Shown one piece after another: positions 8,835 through 14,882 of a stretch of DNA of 26,268 nucleotides (positions are counted from its first letter, which is position 1; each line of letters opens with the position of its first letter). The DNA comes from an uncultured Oscillospiraceae bacterium (GTDB taxonomy: Bacteria > Bacillota > Clostridia > Oscillospirales > Oscillospiraceae): positions 1 through 26,268 of the forward strand of contig CAKTKT010000025.1 of NCBI GenBank assembly GCA_934572325.1. Reading direction: 5' to 3'. Both the position numbers and the translations under genes were made by a program. The notes beneath the pieces are model-generated. The model did no database searches. It had not been told where the DNA came from and saw only the letters and a program-made list of their open reading frames with translations.

Positions 8835-8857
8835 ATGTTTGAGATGGGGTTTTGAGC

Positions 8858-9109
8858 ATGACACAGTATCTAATCATGTGCAGATCGCTGACCTACGCAC
8901 AGCGTGCGCAGAAGCAGCTTGAAAGCCTCGGCATTACCGCGAGCGTCGTGAAAGCGCCGCAGGGTCTGAATACCAGCGGCTGCGGCTACGCCGTGAGCGT
9001 CTGCCGCCGCGCGGACGAGGCGATAAGCAGCCTGTACGCAAGGAACATGATAAACGGCAAGATATTCAGGCATACGGAGCATGGCGACTATACTGAGGTA
9101 TCGAGGTGA
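8858..9109 (+). CDS. DUF3343 protein (putative Se/S carrier-like)
   Basis: This is an 83-residue protein with the DUF3343 pattern: a short beta-alpha-beta unit beginning TQYLIMCRSLTYAQRAQKQL, then VKAPQGLNTSGCGYAVSV. Cysteines are at 8, 42 and 49; C42 sits in the conserved SGCGYA turn. The family is annotated as a putative selenium or sulfur carrier and often lies beside SelD, YedF-like proteins or cysteine desulfurases, but its biochemistry is not firmly established. The ATG at 8858 is preferred over a TTG at 8852 because GATGGGG lies eight bases upstream. The next gene, a desulfurase-like enzyme, starts 5 bases after its stop, so the two are almost certainly co-translated. Confidence 0.8.
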   Translation: MTQYLIMCRSLTYAQRAQKQLESLGITASVVKAPQGLNTSGCGYAVSVCRRADEAISSLYARNMINGKIFRHTEHGDYTEVSR

Positions 9110-9113
9110 AGGC

Positions 9114-10232
9114 ATGATATATCTTGACAGCGCGGCAACAAGCCTGATAAAGCCCGTCTGCGTGGAGCGCGCGGTCGTCGGCGCCATGCGCACAATGGCA
9201 AGCCCCGGCAGGGGCGGTCATTTGCCCGCTCTGCGCGCGGCGGAGGAGGTATACGCCGCCCGCGAGGCGGCGGCGGAGCTGTTCCATATGGAGGACGGCA
9301 CGCGCGTTGTGTTCACGTCCAACGCCACCCACGCGCTCAACATTGCGCTCGCCTCGCTCGCCGGGGCGGGCACGCGCGTTGTGATAAGCGGGTTTGAGCA
9401 TAACTCCGTCACGCGCCCGCTTGCGGCGCTCGGCGCTGACATACGTGTTGCGGGTACGCGCCTTTTCGACACGGCTGATACCCTTACGGACTTTGAGAAA
9501 AAAATTAAAGACGCGCAGCTCGTTGTGTGTACGCACGTTTCAAACGTGTTCGGCTATGCTCTGCCCGTCTATGAGATAGGTGCGCTGTGCCGTGCGCGGT
9601 CAGTGCCGTACATCGTCGATGCGTCGCAGTCGGCGGGGATACTGGATGTGGACTTTCACCGGCTCGGCGCGGATTTTGCCGCCATGCCGGGGCACAAGGC
9701 GCTCTTCGGTCCGCAGGGCACGGGCATCCTTCTTTGCGGCGGCGACACCGTGCCGCTGCTGCACGGCGGCTCGGGCTCGGACAGCATCGAGCAGCATATG
9801 CCCGACTATCTGCCCGACAGATTGGAGGCGGGAACGCACAACGTCTGCGGCATTGCCGGACTTCGCGCGGGGATAGGGTATATAAAGGAACGCGGGCGGG
9901 AGAATATCCGGCTGCATGAGGCGCGGCTTCTGCGCCGTATGTGCGCCGCGCTCGGCGGAACGGACGGACTGGAGCTTTTCTGCGGAGAGGCGCAGAGCGG
10001 CGTGCTGTCCGTTCGCGCCGCCGGCATGGACTGCGAGGAGCTTGCGTCAAGGCTCTCCGCGCGTGGCGTTTGCGTGCGCGCGGGGCTGCACTGTGCGCCG
10101 CGCGCGCATATGAGCGCGGGAACGCTTGAAACGGGAACGGTGCGCTTCAGCTTTTCCCCGTTCGTCACGGAGGGGCAGGTCGTCGAGGCGGCGGGAATAT
10201 TAAAAGATATTTTAAATTCAAACCGCAATTAA
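9114..10232 (+). CDS. Class V aminotransferase, cysteine desulfurase family
   Basis: This 372-residue PLP enzyme resembles the cysteine desulfurase-related class V family. It has TSNATHALN near residue 75, the PLP-binding lysine in MPGHKALFGPQGTG, the loop EAGTHNVCG, and a C-terminal candidate active cysteine in RAGLHCAPRAH followed by GTVRFSFSPF. Such enzymes take sulfur from cysteine, or selenium from selenocysteine, as a protein-bound persulfide or selenide. Upstream in-frame starts such as 9081 overlap the DUF3343 gene; the ATG at 9114 follows GAGGTGAAGG and opens with the usual MIYLDSAAT. Pairing with DUF3343 suggests a sulfur or selenium relay, which is inference. It does not look like the iron-sulfur assembly enzyme IscS or SufS, since no scaffold gene is nearby. 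Confidence 0.85.
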   Translation: MIYLDSAATSLIKPVCVERAVVGAMRTMASPGRGGHLPALRAAEEVYAAREAAAELFHMEDGTRVVFTSNATHALNIALASLAGAGTRVVISGFEHNSVTRPLAALGADIRVAGTRLFDTADTLTDFEKKIKDAQLVVCTHVSNVFGYALPVYEIGALCRARSVPYIVDASQSAGILDVDFHRLGADFAAMPGHKALFGPQGTGILLCGGDTVPLLHGGSGSDSIEQHMPDYLPDRLEAGTHNVCGIAGLRAGIGYIKERGRENIRLHEARLLRRMCAALGGTDGLELFCGEAQSGVLSVRAAGMDCEELASRLSARGVCVRAGLHCAPRAHMSAGTLETGTVRFSFSPFVTEGQVVEAAGILKDILNSNRN

Positions 10233-10237
10233 ACCTG

Positions 10238-10266
10238 TTGCCTTTTTCGCCGTTTTGGATTATAAT
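10238..10266 (+). promoter_or_regulatory. Sigma-A type promoter for the cdaA operon
   Basis: TTGCCT (10238-10243) and a perfect TATAAT (10261-10266) are separated by 17 bases in the short gap after the desulfurase-like gene. Transcription would begin near 10273. This rules out the in-frame TTG at 10255 as the cdaA start and supports the ATG at 10300. Confidence 0.75.
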
Positions 10267-10299
10267 TACTTGATAAGACTAGTGAACGGGGAACCTTGC

Positions 10300-11190
10300 A
10301 TGGAAGTTATCAGCAGCGCCCTGGAGAAAGCGACGAAATATCTCATGACCATCGGCGTGTCCGACTTTATAGATATTATCATCGTCGCCTATCTCCTCTA
10401 CAAATCAATATGGTTCGTCAGAAGAACAAACTCATATAACCTTGCAAAGGGGATCGTGCTCATCCTTGCGGCTTTTCTGCTGAGCGACGTTTCCCATCTC
10501 ACGATGATAAACTACCTCCTGCGCAAGGCGTTCGAGCTGGGGCTCATCGCGCTGCTGATCCTCTTCCAGCCGGAGCTGAGGCGGCTGCTGGAGCGCATGG
10601 GCAGCACCTTTTCCAACGGCAAGGCTGCCAGCAGCACCGCGCTTGAGGCGGCGATCGCCCAGACGGTGCTGGCGTGCAGCGATATGTCCGCCTCGCGCAC
10701 AGGCGCGCTGATCATCTTCGAGCGCAGCGTCAATCTCACGCACATAATGAGCACCGGCACGGTCATCAACTCCGACGTCTCCGCCGAGCTTTTAAAGAAC
10801 ATATTCTTCAACAAAGCGCCGCTGCATGACGGCGCGGTCGTGATACGCGACGCGAAGATCGCCGCGGCGGGGTGCGTCCTGCCGCTGACACAGCTTACGA
10901 ATCTCAGCAAGGATCTGGGTATGCGTCACCGCGCCGGCATCGGCATGAGCGAAAACTCCGACGCCGTCGTCGTGATAGTTTCGGAGGAGAGCGGCGCGGT
11001 TTCCGTGGCGATAGACGGGATGCTCAAGCGCCATCTCACGCCGGACAAGCTCAACGCCGTGCTCCACGACGAGCTTATACGCGCCGAGGAGGACGACCAC
11101 GGCGGCTTTTTCAGCCATCTCAGGAAGCTTTTCAACATAAACCTTGGTAAAAAGAATGAGGAAGACAAGCACGATGAAAAAACTTTATGA
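10300..11190 (+). CDS. cdaA: Diadenylate cyclase CdaA (c-di-AMP synthase)
   Basis: CdaA joins two ATP molecules into cyclic di-AMP, a messenger for potassium balance, osmotic control and cell-wall integrity. The 296-residue protein has hydrophobic N-terminal segments (about 22-40, 48-64 and 74-90) and a cytoplasmic DisA_N domain. The catalytic motifs are intact: DGA at 177-179 and RHR at 209-211, with RTGALIIFER and CVLPLT also typical. The start at 10300 has GGGGA eight bases upstream and lies downstream of the promoter. The 3' end overlaps cdaR by 17 bases. In many Bacillota glmM follows cdaA-cdaR; here it does not. Confidence 0.95.
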   Translation: MEVISSALEKATKYLMTIGVSDFIDIIIVAYLLYKSIWFVRRTNSYNLAKGIVLILAAFLLSDVSHLTMINYLLRKAFELGLIALLILFQPELRRLLERMGSTFSNGKAASSTALEAAIAQTVLACSDMSASRTGALIIFERSVNLTHIMSTGTVINSDVSAELLKNIFFNKAPLHDGAVVIRDAKIAAAGCVLPLTQLTNLSKDLGMRHRAGIGMSENSDAVVVIVSEESGAVSVAIDGMLKRHLTPDKLNAVLHDELIRAEEDDHGGFFSHLRKLFNINLGKKNEEDKHDEKTL

Positions 11191-12409
11191 CAGCCGCGCG
11201 TTCTGGATGATCGTGTCTCTGCTCGCCTCGCTTGCCATATGGGTGTACGTCACGAGCATGCAATCCACCGAGTTCAGCCAGACCTTCTACGGCGTGGAGG
11301 TGGAGCTTGTTGGCGAGAGCGCCCTGCGCGAAAGCAAGAACATGGTCATCACCGACCTTGACACCTCCACCGTCACCGTGCGCATCACGGGACCGCGCCG
11401 CATCGTCGCCGGGCTTGACCCGTCGGATCTCAAGGCGTGTGTGGACGTGAGCAAGCTCTCCCGCGCGGCGTATACCACCCAGCAGTACTATATCTCCTAT
11501 CCCGACGGAACGGACACCACGAACATAAACGACTCCAACAAAAGCCCCAGCACCATCAGCTTTATGGTCTCGCCGCTCAACACAAAGACCGTTCAGGTGC
11601 GCGGCAGCTTTGACGGCTCTCTCGCGGAGGGCTACACTGCAGAGACGCCCGTGTTCGAGCCGTCCACCATCACTGTCTCCGGTGCGGACGCGAACCTCAA
11701 GGACGTATCCTATGCGTGGGTCACGTTCGGCAAGGAGAATGTGGACAGCACATATAAGGTCGAGACGGGCTTCACGCTCATGAACGAGAACGGGGAGGAG
11801 TGCTCCACCGTGGGGCTGACCTGCTCGGAGGACGTCGTCACGGCGACACTGCCGCTGCTCCTCGTGAAGGAAGTGCCGCTCTCGGTTGACATCATCGAGG
11901 GCGCGGGCGCGACAAAGGCGAACACCAAAATAAAGGTCGAGCCGGACAGCATCACCCTTGCAGGCGATTCCGCCATCCTCACCGGCATGAACAAGATAGT
12001 GCTCGACACCATAGACCTCAGCGATTTTGAAAAGACGTTCAGCCAGACGTATACCATCCCCATCGACAACGACATGAACAACCTCACCGGTGTGACCGAG
12101 GCAAAGGTCACGGTCGAGGTCGTGGGGCTGGAGACGCGCACCTTCAAGGTCAAGAACATCTCCTGCACCAATGTCACCGAGGGCTACGAGGCGGATATTA
12201 TTTCCGAGAGCATTGACGTCATTATCCGCGGCACGTCCGAGCAGCTTGACCTGCTCAAGGGCGACAATATCCGCGCCGTCGCCGATCTGACGGATTATAA
12301 GGAGTCCACGGGGCAGTTCATGCCGAACGTGAAGATCGTCGTTGACGGCTTCACGGACGTGGGCGCGATCGGGCAGAATACCATCTCCATCGAGATAAGA
12401 AGGGCTTGA
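11174..12409 (+). CDS. cdaR: YbbR-domain protein, CdaA regulator CdaR
   Basis: This 411-residue protein has one N-terminal membrane segment (about residues 10-27) followed by a long extracellular region of repeated YbbR domains, seen as recurring blocks such as VTVRITGPRRIVAGLDPSDL and VDVIIRGTSEQLDLL. In Bacillota, CdaR binds CdaA at the membrane and modulates c-di-AMP production. Several starts exist (TTG 11144, ATG 11156, ATG 11174); 11174 is chosen because AGGAAG lies nine bases before it and MKKLYDSRAFW leads straight into the membrane segment. Overlap with cdaA fits coupled synthesis of the partners. Confidence 0.9.
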   Translation: MKKLYDSRAFWMIVSLLASLAIWVYVTSMQSTEFSQTFYGVEVELVGESALRESKNMVITDLDTSTVTVRITGPRRIVAGLDPSDLKACVDVSKLSRAAYTTQQYYISYPDGTDTTNINDSNKSPSTISFMVSPLNTKTVQVRGSFDGSLAEGYTAETPVFEPSTITVSGADANLKDVSYAWVTFGKENVDSTYKVETGFTLMNENGEECSTVGLTCSEDVVTATLPLLLVKEVPLSVDIIEGAGATKANTKIKVEPDSITLAGDSAILTGMNKIVLDTIDLSDFEKTFSQTYTIPIDNDMNNLTGVTEAKVTVEVVGLETRTFKVKNISCTNVTEGYEADIISESIDVIIRGTSEQLDLLKGDNIRAVADLTDYKESTGQFMPNVKIVVDGFTDVGAIGQNTISIEIRRA

Positions 12410-12412
12410 CAG

Positions 12413-12835
12413 ATGACAAACGAGGGTATAGTTACAAAGCTCTTGCCCAACGGCATGGCGGAGGTCGCCGTCGTGCGGCAGACCGCCTGCGGCGGAAGCT
12501 GCGCAAGCTGCGAGGGGTGTATGTACGAGCGCGAGATGAAGACCGCCGCGAAAAACCTTGTCAGCGCGAGGGTCGGGCAGCGCGTCGTGATAGAGAGCCG
12601 CACATCGGTCATCTTCAGCGCCGCTCTGCTGGTGTACGTGATGCCGCTGGTGCTGTTTGTCGCGGCGTATGCCGCGGCGGCGGCGCTCGGCGCGTCGGAG
12701 GGGCTGTGCATCCTTGTTAGCTTCGTTTCGCTCATCGTCAGCGGCTTTATCCTTATCCAGACCCAGCGCAGGAAGAAAAACAGATCCGTTGATTTTAATA
12801 TAATCGAGATATGCGGGGGTGTGCAGGATGATTAA
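12413..12835 (+). CDS. RseC/SoxR-reducing family membrane protein
   Basis: This 140-residue protein fits the RseC/MucC (SoxR-reducing system) family. A basic, soluble N terminus carries a four-cysteine cluster, C26, C30, C33 and C36, followed by two membrane segments (about 66-91 and 97-115) and a short charged tail. Proteobacterial members act with the Rsx/Rnf electron-transfer complex, and in Bacillota similar proteins sometimes accompany rnf genes. No rnf gene is in this window; the gene lies three bases after cdaR and overlaps yicC by eight. A membrane redox or iron-sulfur role is therefore a family-based guess. Confidence 0.8.
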   Translation: MTNEGIVTKLLPNGMAEVAVVRQTACGGSCASCEGCMYEREMKTAAKNLVSARVGQRVVIESRTSVIFSAALLVYVMPLVLFVAAYAAAAALGASEGLCILVSFVSLIVSGFILIQTQRRKKNRSVDFNIIEICGGVQDD

Positions 12836-13706
12836 GAGCATGACCGGCTACGGCAGCGCAAAGGGGCAGGCGGCGGGGCTCGTCATCTCCGTCGAGCTCA
12901 AAAGCGTGAATAACCGCTATCTCGACACCTCTGTGCGCCTCCCGCGCAGCTTTCTCTTCGCGGAGGAAGCCGTGAAATCCGCGGTGCAGTCGCACATCAG
13001 CCGCGGCAAGGTGGACGTGTATATCACGGTCGATTCCTCCGCCTCGGACGATATGACCGTCAAGGTCAACGAGCCGCTTTTGAAGGGCTATATCGACGCT
13101 GTGCGCCACATATCGGAGGAGTATTCGCTCCCCAATGAGCTCACCGCGCTCGAAGTCAGCCGTTTTCCGGACGTGCTGAGCGTTGAGAAGCGGGATCTCG
13201 ACGCGGAGGAGATTTCCGCCGCCGTCACGCGCATAACCGAAACGGCGCTCGCGGATTTTGACGCGATGCGCCTGCGCGAGGGCGAAAAGCTCCGCGACGA
13301 TGTGCTCAGCCGTCTCAGGACGATAGACGCGCTTGTCGCCACGGTCGAGCGTGAAGCGCCCAAAACCGTGGCTGAGTACCGCGCACGGCTTGAGCAGAGG
13401 ATGGCGGAGGTGCTCGGCACGGCGGGGATAGACGAAAACCGCATACTTGCCGAGGCGGCGATCTTTGCCGACCATATTGCCGTCGATGAGGAGACCGTCA
13501 GACTGCGCAGTCATATGTCGCAGCTTACCGGCATGATAAACGGCAGCTCGCCCACGGGCAGAAAGATAGACTTTCTCATTCAGGAGTTTAACCGCGAGGC
13601 TAACACCATAGGCTCCAAGTGCCAAAGCTCGGACATTGCCCACACCGTTGTGGATCTCAAGTCCGAGATAGAGAAGATACGCGAGCAGATACAGAACATC
13701 GAGTGA
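12828..13706 (+). CDS. yicC: YicC/YloC family endoribonuclease
   Basis: This 292-residue protein starts with the hallmark MIKSMTGYG and runs through an N-terminal YicC-like region to a C-terminal DUF1732 region ending in SDIAHTVVDLKSEIEKIREQIQNIE-like helices. E. coli YicC and related proteins have been reported as endoribonucleases that affect small-RNA turnover. The ATG at 12828 is preferred to the upstream GTG at 12819 because it gives the family N terminus; GGGGG lies just upstream. It overlaps the RseC-like gene by eight bases, and remA follows after ten bases. The yicC-remA-gmk order is widespread in Bacillota, which supports the call. Confidence 0.93.
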   Translation: MIKSMTGYGSAKGQAAGLVISVELKSVNNRYLDTSVRLPRSFLFAEEAVKSAVQSHISRGKVDVYITVDSSASDDMTVKVNEPLLKGYIDAVRHISEEYSLPNELTALEVSRFPDVLSVEKRDLDAEEISAAVTRITETALADFDAMRLREGEKLRDDVLSRLRTIDALVATVEREAPKTVAEYRARLEQRMAEVLGTAGIDENRILAEAAIFADHIAVDEETVRLRSHMSQLTGMINGSSPTGRKIDFLIQEFNREANTIGSKCQSSDIAHTVVDLKSEIEKIREQIQNIE

Positions 13707-13716
13707 GTGACCGCCA

Positions 13717-13983
13717 ATGAAGCTTGTTAATATAGGATTCGGCAATCTCGTCTCGGCAGAGCGCATAATTTCCATCGTCAGTCCGGAGTCCGCCCCGATA
13801 AAGCGCATGATACAGGACGTGCGCGAGCGCGGACTGCTGATAGACGCCTCCTTCGGGCGCAGCACGCGGGCTGTGATAGTGATGGACAGCGGTAACGTCA
13901 TACTCTCCGCATTGCAGCCGGAAGCCCTGGCGGCAAGGATCGAGGATACAAATGATGTTGAGGAGGATACAGGAAATGAATGA
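13717..13983 (+). CDS. remA: Extracellular matrix regulator RemA (DUF370)
   Basis: This 88-residue protein matches the RemA/YlzA family (DUF370). MKLVNIGFGNLVSAERIIS at the N terminus and the basic patch SFGRSTRAVIVMDSG are characteristic. In Bacillus subtilis RemA is a small DNA-binding protein that activates biofilm matrix and osmoprotection genes; the targets here are unknown. The last residues, after about 76, are acidic and poorly conserved. The gene overlaps the start of gmk by eight bases, and its GAGGAGG-containing end supplies the gmk ribosome site. Confidence 0.92.
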   Translation: MKLVNIGFGNLVSAERIISIVSPESAPIKRMIQDVRERGLLIDASFGRSTRAVIVMDSGNVILSALQPEALAARIEDTNDVEEDTGNE

Positions 13984-14578
13984 AAAAGGGAAGCTCATCG
14001 TCATCTCCGGCCCGTCCGGCGCGGGCAAAAGCACGGTCGTGTTCAAGGCGATAGAGGCGCGCGGCAATGTGTGCTTTTCCACGTCGGTGACGACGCGCAA
14101 GCCCCGCCCCGGCGAGATAGACGGCAAAGAGTATTTCTTCGTCGATCTTGACCGCTTCAGGGAAATGGTCGAGAATGACGAGCTTTTGGAGCATGCAGAG
14201 TATGTCGCCAACAGCTACGGCACACCGCGGGCATATGTCGAGCGGATGCTCAACGACGGTATGGACGTTATCCTCGACATCGAGGTGCAGGGCGCGCGGC
14301 AGATCAACGAGAAAATGCCGGACGCCGTCAAGGTGTTCATCATTCCGCCGTCGCTCGACGAGCTCAAGCGCCGCCTCGAATCGCGCGGAACGGACACCGC
14401 GCGCGCCGTTGAGGCGCGCCTCATCCGCGCCCGACAGGAGTATCGGGAGGCGGACTTCTACGATTATATCATCGTCAACGACGATGCCGACAAAGCCGCC
14501 GCGGAGCTTTCAGCCATCATGACCGCCGAGCGCTGCCGCGCCGCCGGACGTGAGCGGCTCTTGACAAATCCGGAATAG
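13976..14578 (+). CDS. gmk: Guanylate kinase
   Basis: Guanylate kinase converts GMP to GDP with ATP, feeding GTP, RNA and (p)ppGpp pools. The 200-residue protein has the P-loop GPSGAGKST at 12-20, the GMP-binding block STSVTTRKPRPGEIDGKEYFF, and DVILDIEVQGARQI in the lid/core region. Earlier in-frame starts such as 13952 are rejected because AGGAGG lies immediately before the 13976 start and the family begins close to the P-loop. The gene overlaps remA. Its final codons contain the -35 box of the rpoZ promoter, so the sequence here has two roles. Confidence 0.97.
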   Translation: MNEKGKLIVISGPSGAGKSTVVFKAIEARGNVCFSTSVTTRKPRPGEIDGKEYFFVDLDRFREMVENDELLEHAEYVANSYGTPRAYVERMLNDGMDVILDIEVQGARQINEKMPDAVKVFIIPPSLDELKRRLESRGTDTARAVEARLIRARQEYREADFYDYIIVNDDADKAAAELSAIMTAERCRAAGRERLLTNPE

Positions 14579-14588
14579 TTTTTATAAT
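14561..14588 (+). promoter_or_regulatory. Near-consensus promoter for rpoZ, inside the gmk 3' end
   Basis: A perfect TTGACA (14561-14566) and a perfect TATAAT (14583-14588) are separated by 16 bases. The -35 box is within gmk coding sequence and the -10 box lies just after its stop. Transcription would begin near 14595. Confidence 0.85.
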
Positions 14589-14599
14589 ACTACAAGAAT

Positions 14600-14616
14600 T
14601 TCTGCCCACGGCAGAA
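14600..14616 (+). other. 5' leader hairpin of the rpoZ transcript
   Basis: TTCTGCC and GGCAGAA form a perfect 7-pair stem over the loop CAC, a few bases after the predicted transcription start and five bases before the rpoZ ribosome site GGAGA. A hairpin at the very 5' end could protect the message from 5' decay. It has no T tract and is too close to the promoter to be a normal terminator. Confidence 0.45.
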
Positions 14617-14634
14617 GATTGGAGAACGATAATT

Positions 14635-14823
14635 ATGATGCTTTATCCCCCTGTTGCAGAGCTTGTTGAAAAAATAGGCAGCCGTTATCAGCTTGTCAAC
14701 CTTGTCGCCAGACGCGCCCGCCAGATCTCCGCCGAGGCGGAGGAGGAGCAGATCCCTCTTGAAAAGAAGCCTGTCTCCGCCGCCATTGACGAGGTCTACA
14801 CCGGCAAGCTCACAATAAAGTGA
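14635..14823 (+). CDS. rpoZ: DNA-directed RNA polymerase omega subunit
   Basis: The 62-residue protein is a short omega subunit, which helps assemble RNA polymerase by folding around the beta-prime subunit. The RYQLVNLVARRARQISA segment (about 17-33) is the conserved omega core, and KPVSAAIDEVYTGKL resembles the C-terminal region of Bacillota omega proteins. Two adjacent ATGs (14635, 14638) are possible; the first has GGAGA nine bases upstream. The position after gmk matches Bacillus. The usual next gene, coaBC, is missing; a hairpin and then priA follow. Confidence 0.93.
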   Translation: MMLYPPVAELVEKIGSRYQLVNLVARRARQISAEAEEEQIPLEKKPVSAAIDEVYTGKLTIK

Positions 14824-14825
14824 TC

Positions 14826-14850
14826 ATAAGCGGGGCCTCACCCCGCTTAT
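14826..14850 (+). terminator. Probable terminator between rpoZ and priA
   Basis: ATAAGCGGGG (14826-14835) and CCCCGCTTAT (14841-14850) form a perfect 10-pair stem over the loop CCTCA, two bases after the rpoZ stop. Only AGTTTTCC follows, so the U tract is weak and partial read-through into priA is likely. Confidence 0.65.
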
Positions 14851-14882
14851 AGTTTTCCGCGTAAGGAAGGTGAGCGGCCGCA

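Noticed and set aside
11132..12841. A 569-codon open frame on the - strand opposite cdaR and the RseC-like gene
   Set aside because: High-GC coding DNA often leaves the reverse frame open. The + strand proteins have clear families and overlapping starts, while the reverse product is low-complexity and rich in H, R, D and A with no recognisable domain.
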